From contig OZ022500.1 of assembly GCA_963989385.1 (NCBI GenBank), positions 115,795,842 through 115,859,841 on the forward strand: 64,000 nucleotides of DNA, given 5' to 3'. This DNA comes from Ctena decussata (Eukaryota > Mollusca > Bivalvia > Lucinida > Lucinidae). The notes beneath the pieces were generated by a model that ran no database searches, was not told the DNA's origin, and was given only the letters and a program-made list of their open reading frames with translations. Shown here piece after piece: positions 57,443 through 64,000 of this stretch. Made by a program: the position numbers and the translations under genes. Numbering within the stretch: position 1 is the stretch's first letter; the number at the start of each line of letters is the position of its first letter.

Positions 57443-57645
57443 CAGAGCTCAAGATAAGAGGGAGTATTTGGTGATAATTAAGGATAATTTTTGTTACTTC
57501 TACATAAAAACATACATTGTGACCCCTCATCTGAACCGTCTAGACAAGACGGTTCTGATGAGGGGTCACAACATATGGTTTCAATGAGAAATAAGAAAAA
57601 TTATCCCTCAATTATCCTCAAATACCCCTCTTATCTAGGGCTCTG
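57443..57645. repeat. GTGACCCCTCATCTGAACCGTCTCG palindrome family, copy 5
   Basis: cagagctcaagataagaggg to tatctagggctctg with core gaaccgtctagacaagacggttc. Full length. Confidence 0.92.
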
Positions 57646-57865
57646 ACACATATATTGTGCATGTTAAGACCAGTGTGCACATGTCCATTCTCGTCAGCAT
57701 GTTGTACCTTTGCATTTGAATTAAGCAAGGCTCAGTAATTGTCGAGACAACTGCTCATGCTTGTAGGCAGCTGGATCATTTATATGTGCTTCTGTATTTA
57801 TTGGGGTATAATATGTTTTTTCCCCACCAGAATGGCCCCAAATTCCTGACATAGTCTTGTGTACC

Positions 57866-57962
57866 CTAATATGCTAATTAGTACTGGAACACCTAAAACC
57901 ATTAATTTTCCATTTGTCCGAAATGGAAAATTAATGTTTTTTAGGTATCCCAATATTTTAAT
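57866..57962. repeat. Short palindromic MITE (ATTAATTTTCCATTTG), copy 2
   Basis: Same structure as 4955-5062, with the hairpin cattaattttccatttg / aaatggaaaattaatg. Confidence 0.82.
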
Positions 57963-57999
57963 TTTGCTATGAGTTTGTACCTTCCAAAATAACCTTCAA

Positions 58000-58885
58000 A
58001 TCTAGATCTGTCTTATCAGATGGATTAGGATATAGATTTTTGGGGGGTTGTTTTGCAGGGAAAAACCCTGTCTGTGTCTGAATAAATATTGTATTATTTA
58101 TTACATCTTACATTTCCTTATTTTGTTTTATTATTGTGATTTCATAATGTGAGGAAATCCTTCATTCCATCTTCTTTTTGTTACAAAGGATGTTGATATT
58201 ACTACAGTATGATTTATGGTTTATTATACATGTATATAAACAGAAAAAATTTAGAGAAATTGTTAGTATTAATATTTATTTGTTGAATGTGTGAAATCCT
58301 TTAAATATTGTTGGCTATTTTAAACATTTGTTTTGACAACTAAGAATAACCATAGACTTAAACCATTTTATTTATTTGTTAATCCAAAGGAGGCAGTACA
58401 TATACACTTATTTTTGGTTGTGATTGATTGAAATCCATGATTTTACTCGTTTAATTTTGTTTATAGTTATGCATGTGTTTGTTTTCTTTATTGAGTTTGT
58501 TTATGTATCATTCTTTTGTTGATTTATATTACTTACTGTAACAGATGATTCTCTGTATGGTTTAAAGAAACACAAATTGGTATATTTGAACACTGGTTTT
58601 CTTGACCAGCTCTTACAGGTCTGAGCAGGTCCTCTCTTGGCAAAATATTTACCTTTGAAGTGCCTAAAAAAGCAAAATTTATGTCTGCAAATTTTAAGAA
58701 TAGTTGAAGTCCGAGCTAGATAATTTTGCTAATTCAAAGTCTAGAGGGCAAACATTGTAGATTTAGATGAGGCTGCTATTTATGAGCTGCTTCATCTGGA
58801 TCTGTGCTGTTTGCAAATTCAACTGTTTTTGTTTTTGGCACTTTGAGTGATGTTTTAAGAGCAGTCAGAGCAAACAGCATATGCA
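58000..58885. other. AT-rich intergenic stretch
   Basis: No gene, tandem array or inverted-end element recognised. The start (about 57985-58075) resembles decayed sequence also present near 5390 and 29740 (tcttatcagatgga, agatctttggg..tgtttt). Confidence 0.4.
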
Positions 58886-58889
58886 TCCT

Positions 58890-59036
58890 CAGAGCCCTAG
58901 ATAAGAGGGAGTATTTGGTGATAATTGGCGATAATTTTGTTAACTCTGGATAAAACATTTGTTGTATGGTTTCAATGAGAAATAAAGAAAATTATCCTTC
59001 AATTATCATCAAATACCCCTCTAATCTAGAGCTCTG
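58890..59036. repeat. GTGACCCCTCATCTGAACCGTCTCG palindrome family, copy 6 (core deleted)
   Basis: Both termini are present (cagagccctagataagaggg and aatctagagctctg), but the GC-rich core hairpin is missing, as expected for hairpin loss. Confidence 0.88.
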
Positions 59037-59154
59037 CATGATCCTGGTTTAAGTTTGTTCAACATACACATTCAAGTTTATGCCAATCTAATGAGAATCC
59101 ATGCTGTCTCCTTATAGTGTAAGGCATCTTTACTCATGACTCAGCTTGATTATT

Positions 59155-59392
59155 GAGCCACGACATGACAAAACAAACAAAGTGGCATTTGCACCCAGCA
59201 AAGACTCAGATCAGCCTGGGCAATTGTCCAGTCTGATTAGAGTCTTAACTATCTCCGTATCGCTAGCTTAGACCCTTAGGTACACTTTAAGTGCGCATGG
59301 AAAACTCTAATCAGACTGGGCAGATGCCCAGGCTGATCTGAGTTGTTGCTGGGCACACATGCCACTTTGTTGGTTTTGCGATTTTGTGGCTC
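59155..59392. repeat. GAGCCGCGACACGAC MITE family, copy 13 (CATATGCACC subtype)
   Basis: gagccacgacatgacaaaac to gcgattttgtggctc, with arms gtggcatttgcaccca and gggcacacatgccacttt. Confidence 0.9.
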
Positions 59393-59399
59393 ATATAAT

Positions 59400-60950
59400 T
59401 GATTGGCGCCATGTGAAAAGGGACCTTAAGCCATACATAAGGTAGCAAATGAATTAAATCATGCAGACTGATCAGGATTTTCACTTGTTAAATTTCCCAG
59501 TGTTTAGTGTAGATGCTAAAAGAGAAGACTAATCAGACTGCACAGATGTGCGGGGTAAACTGAGTGGCATTTTTTCACATGCCATATGGTTCCCCTTTCA
59601 CTCAACATCAGTGATACAAAGACAGTTTCTGATTTGCTGACATAATTCCTATTTGAAATGAAGATACCAGTGATGACAGACATGCAACAGTAGATGGCAG
59701 AGACACAGACCAGCCTGTATATTCACTAATTCTGGCCTGAGCAGTTACTTTTTGCAGATATTATTTATGGAGTTAGAGTAATCAGTGACAACTGGTTGAG
59801 TCTTTGCACTGCATGTTTGTACTAAGGACTTGTTGCTTGTCAGTTCTATTAGTCATTTCTTTCTTGTAAGCAATGTTTGTATCCAAATTCATTAATACTC
59901 ATTTCTGTGTTATACTCCGAATTTTCTGTGATTTCCAGTTTCAGACGTTATTATTTCTTTCGCCTATTTCTTTTCACAGGTCATAGGGCACTAGATAGTT
60001 CCAATTATGGTGATAAAACATATCACAGTTTTCTGTGGAAGTGGTTTTAATGTGAATGTGGATGTAATGTGGATGTCATAAGAAATTGCTCTGCAAAGTG
60101 ATTCTTGTGGGTTCACATGATGTACTTTATCATAAAGTAATATCATGTCAATACTTTTACCACCATAACTTTCAAACTGTCACCTTATCTTGGTAAACTC
60201 AGACACATTTTGTTTCTATGACTTACAGCAAATACGATTATTGGTGCTTTATATGAAATACAATATACCATAATTATTCTGTGTATTTGGACATTGAGAA
60301 GGGAGTTAAGAATGAAAAAAGCAGATTTGCTTCCCCTGAAAGTGTACCCATTTACCTAATGTACACTTCCAGATTTTGGCAAATCCATTTGCACTATCAG
60401 CTGTTAAGTAAAACTGTTGGCAGGATGGCAGCAGAGCAGACGCTGCAGTCTGCTCTGGGTCAACACTGTTCTCTGAGAAATATACTGTCGCAATACATAG
60501 CATAATTATAGTACATCATACAATGTTTATTTATGAAATCCATTTAATGTTATAATGTGATTTACAAAAAAATATTTCTTTTATTTTCTATGCATTATTA
60601 ACAACTTGCCATACAACATTTATCCTTGTTGATTAGTTTATATTAAGCAGTGAGCATTTTATTAACTTGAATTATGTACATTCCATGACCTTGGCATATT
60701 ATTTTCATCTGCACTTCAGAAAAATTAGCTCATCATGTGCAAACACCGAAGCCTGAGCAGCCTGTATATCCAAAGGTGTAAATCAGCCCGTGGATTTACA
60801 CATTGATAATTTAAATTGATGAGTGTTCTTGCTTTATCTGTTCAGTCTGTATAGTTTCCTGGAGCACTTTTGCAGAATCTTGTCAAAAGAATATTTCAGA
60901 CAGATTGTGCAGGCTGGTGTGTTTCTGCATTGTTTGCACATGATCTAAAG
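59400..60950. other. Intergenic stretch without recognised features
   Basis: No convincing ORF or repeat structure. The short frame at 60281-60505 has no recognisable content. Confidence 0.4.
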
Positions 60951-60954
60951 CACT

Positions 60955-61175
60955 GGGCCGTATTTATGAAATGACTTAAGTGGTTGCTATGCTGTTGCTA
61001 AGGCTGAATTTCTATAAAGGAGATACCCTACAGCTACGAAATTTGCTCTGGAGGAACAGTCTGAAAAAAACTGTTCCTCCAGAGCAAATTTCATAGCTGT
61101 ATGGAATCTCCTTCATAGAAATTTAGCCTTAGCAACAGCATAGCAAGGACTTAAGTGGTTTTATAAATACAGCCC
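60955..61175. repeat. Palindromic MITE, 'GGGCCGTATTCAT' family, copy 2
   Basis: gggccgtatttatgaaatga to the complement ttttataaatacagccc, with central hairpin ctggaggaacagtc. Matches 206-428. Confidence 0.9.
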
Positions 61176-61364
61176 GAACTCATTTTCATCATCTTTATCT
61201 TTTTTTCAATGATATGAACAAAGTCTCAGAAGTTTGTAGTTTGCATAATAGTTTTACTCTCTTACATACATTTCACCTGTTAGAAGTCACATGAAATTTA
61301 TAGACTGTCATTTTCGAGGATTTAGTTGATGGGGAGCTCTTGTTTTCTTTAGGACTGTTTACAC

Positions 61365-61590
61365 TTAAGATGAATGGGTACACCACATTGTTTTATTGCC
61401 ATTTTAACAAAGGGAAACAACTTTTGTGACTTACTGTTTGCTTCTCCGGTACCCTTCCAAAATTAGGTCTACTCTTAAAGGACAGAATTTGCTCCTAAAG
61501 AGCAAATTCTTTCTTTTAAGGCCTGACCCTTATTGATAATAGAGACAAAAATGAAAATGGTAGAGTTGCTTCCCTTGTAAGTGTATAAAT
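61365..61590. repeat. CTCTTAAAGGAAAGAATTTGCTC palindrome family copy
   Basis: ggtctactcttaaaggacag with aatttgctcctaaagagcaaattctttc as hairpin, and outer words aacaacttttgtgact and gagttgcttccctt. Confidence 0.8.
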
Positions 61591-62149
61591 TCAACTCATG
61601 CATTTGGATATCTTAACTATTTTTGGCTATTGCTATCTTGGGGAACAGAACAGAGCAGAACAGCTACTAATTTTGGTAGAACTAACTCTCCAAGGAGGTT
61701 CCATTTAGGGCCACAGTATACAGTTAATGGAGAATTTAAAGAATTGTACAATTTCAGAACAATTGTCAAACCCCTCACTTTATCTGGATATCTTTTTATG
61801 GCTATCTGACAAAAGATCTGGGGGGATGGATTGTTCAGTATCAGAATTTTATAGACAACATCATTATGGTTTATTCTGTGTGTCCTCAACCAGTATCTCA
61901 TCAGATTTGATAAACAAGGAACAGACTTTCACCTAAAAGTGAAATAAAAGCTTATTCTAATGCTCTTACGAATGTAACGTGACGTCTGATTGGATAACGT
62001 CAAAAATTTGCGACAGTAAATCCTACAATATACTGTCGGAAACCTGACGTCATTATGTATGGTCCCTTCTCATTGGTTGACGTCTGGTTTTACGTCGCTG
62101 AAAGCATTTGCTATGAGTGCAAAATGGCACACTTTTAAAGGTGAAAATG

Positions 62150-62345
62150 TGGAAAGTGCATTAGAATGGGGATAACTGTAATGAAAATTGTCATTTGGGG
62201 AGGTAAATTGTTGCTTTTATGGCCGCAAATTGCGTTTTACGGCTCCGCTGGCGCGTAGCCGTAAAACAAAATTCCTGACCATAAAATCAATGATTTACCT
62301 CCCCAAATGACAATTTTCAAGACAGTTATCCCCTAATTATAGCCA
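62150..62345. repeat. Palindromic MITE with ATTTACCTCCCCAAATGACAATTTTC arms
   Basis: Arms tagaatggggataactg..gaaaattgtcatttgggg and their complement, around a GC-rich inner hairpin gttttacggct / agccgtaaaac. A further attctaatgc at 61954 (complement of gcattagaat at 62159) hints at a longer composite that starts near 61950. Confidence 0.8.
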
Positions 62346-62464
62346 TATGGAATGTTAAAGATAATGTGATATGAGATGTTAAAGAAAATTTGATGTGTAT
62401 AATTGTATGAAAGCAGAGACAAATTTTTTTACTGTCATTCAGTCTTCCATTACTCTGAATATTA

Positions 62465-62690
62465 GAATGCTGTCAAGTTTTTTCTGCCAGTTTTCCAATG
62501 GGAGACAACTTTTGTGACTGCTTGTTTTTCTCTGGGTGGCAAAACTGTTTTAGAAATGGGTCTACTCTTAAAGGAAAGAATTTGCTCAAAGAGGAGCAAA
62601 TTCTTTAAGAGCTGACCTTTGAGCAGGGAGGCAAAACTGAAAATGGCAGAGTTGCTTCCCCTGAAAGTGTATCCATTCTCTTTAAGCTGT
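62465..62690. repeat. CTCTTAAAGGAAAGAATTTGCTC palindrome family copy
   Basis: gggtctactcttaaaggaaa with hairpin gaatttgctcaaagaggagcaaattc, then agagctgacc and gagttgcttcccctgaaagt. The most complete member of this family here. Confidence 0.82.
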
Positions 62691-62699
62691 CCCAATATT

Positions 62700-63495
62700 T
62701 AGGGTAATTCTGGTATGTGATTACATTCTTACAATTTTATAATGTGACGCTTTGTATAAATGGGATTGCAAAAATTTGCTTTTAGCTAAATTTGCTTTTA
62801 GCTCATGCCAGTTACTTGGATAGTTCTTTATTTGTTCATTAGTAGTGTTAGCTGTGGCAAAACTATTATTGGCTAAGTTACCTAGAGTGGGGCAACTATT
62901 TCTCAATGACATAATTCCATATAGTTTTTTCCAATGTCCATCATATCTCATTGCTTGATAACCCGAGTTGTTTTGGGCAAGTTTTGAAGATCAAATGTCC
63001 ATTCATGCCTTAACTGTTACTGCTGAGGCTGCTGTTTCAGACTGACAAGAATTTATGGTTGATTATTTCAAAGTGGTGCACAATTGAAATTTATTTTTTG
63101 AGCTTAAAGTGTTCAGCAATTTAGTTGTTTTTGAAAGGATTTCACTTATTAGAAGGTTACTGCACACTGCCAATGGAATTATACGTTAGTTATTTGGAAT
63201 ATACACCCCACTCTAGATTATAGTACATACTGTAATTAAATTCCTTGGATATCTTTTTAATAATTTATCCCACTAACTTTTGAGAAGGACTCTTCCATTT
63301 TCAAACTGGGACAATACCCTATCTGACATAGGGTCATAAGTGGTATATTCTGTCTGGGTATAAATTGTTTGTTGAGGAATTGTTGTCCAAGTGTGCAGGG
63401 TTTATGATGTAGATTGTTCGCACAAAGTTTAAATTTTATTCACTGGTGCTTAAAATAGTATTGTAGTTAGCTGCTGTTTCAAATTTTAACATACC

Positions 63496-63527
<32 letters not shown>

Positions 63528-64000
63528 CTGTAGACACACTAAGTTATAATACCATTGTGTATTATATTGTTTAATACAGTATATAACTTTTGACAGCTGA
63601 TAATAGCTAAGTGTATTTTGCTGTTACTAGAATAGTAGGTCATTGCCGAGTTATTCGGGTGTTCATCTTGAAGCAGTCTTCCTTAAGGAAATTAAGTTTC
63701 ACTGCCATGATGTTCAGTTCCCATACTCACACTTTATACTCATCATCTCCAGAAAAAAAGCCGGAAGTTTGGGATAAAATTTTGAGATTTGAATTACTTC
63801 TTCGTAAAAGGTTGTAAATATCTTAAGAAAATCACTGCTTCCAGAAACAGTATACATGTATTTTTAAGAGTTGTTATTGAGAAGAAAAGGGAAAATATTC
63901 TAATATTGATCCCCAAATGTCAGTTTATCAGGAGCTGATGATGTTAATCTTCTAAGTTAATGTTGCCATGAAGATTACTCTATTTGCTTGTGAACATTAT
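62700..64000. other. Right-edge intergenic stretch with poly(T)
   Basis: No gene recognised. About 26 T at 63501-63526. A gene could continue past the edge, but no exon stands out. Confidence 0.4.

Overview
This window is animal nuclear DNA, most likely from a bivalve mollusc. It is AT-rich, has long GT-AG introns, encodes homologues of two conserved animal genes, and is filled with repeats. Several of those repeats have the layout of the 'pearl' / Helitron-like elements known from bivalves: a tandem-repeat core, then an (ACGG)n microsatellite, then a 3' hairpin ending near CTAA. There are no operons, CRISPR arrays, rRNA genes or functional tRNA genes.

Genes. The left half (20-34014, minus strand) is the 5' part of one gene that I reconstructed exon by exon: 14 coding exons, all with GT/AG borders and matching phases, giving 520 codons. 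It is recognisable as PDXDC1 (pyridoxal-dependent decarboxylase domain-containing protein 1); its 3' exons lie off the left edge. The second gene (54635-56722, plus strand) is an intact 695-residue ORF for an MFSD6-like major facilitator transporter, with a good 3' splice site just upstream that implies a non-coding 5' exon. No functional link between the two genes is visible.

Mobile DNA, left to right. The PDXDC1 introns hold an RTE-type LINE fragment (1331-2505), a tRNA-derived SINE with target duplication (4632-4798), pearl-like elements (8817-10525, about 12270-12985, 14441-16246, 18172-19732), a three-level nest of elements (21351-24109), an element with TACCGTATTTC termini (27439-28443), a hAT-like element with an 8-bp duplication (30213-30898), a Jockey/CR1-like LINE fragment and a CAGTGTTTCC element with a 5-bp duplication (31931-33521). 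Between the two genes lie a 5'-truncated Jockey/CR1-like LINE (34265-35757), an RTE endonuclease fragment, a 3.6-kb element with long inverted termini and an 8-bp duplication that carries a 275-bp satellite and telomere-like repeats (36164-39748), a reverse-transcriptase element associated with two identical 290-bp direct repeats (39935-42070), a second RTE fragment (42540-43373), and a 4.1-kb element with a 5-bp duplication that contains two further elements (44723-48818). At least three palindromic MITE families recur throughout; one has 13 copies.

The points most worth checking are: the 36164-39748 element; the identical 290-bp repeats, one of which splits an RT reading frame; the nested insertion that can be checked against an empty copy at 48943-49504; a possible transposon family with 5-bp duplications; the lysine kept at the PLP position of the clam PDXDC1; and a 40-bp tandem duplication that doubles a PDXDC1 3' splice site.
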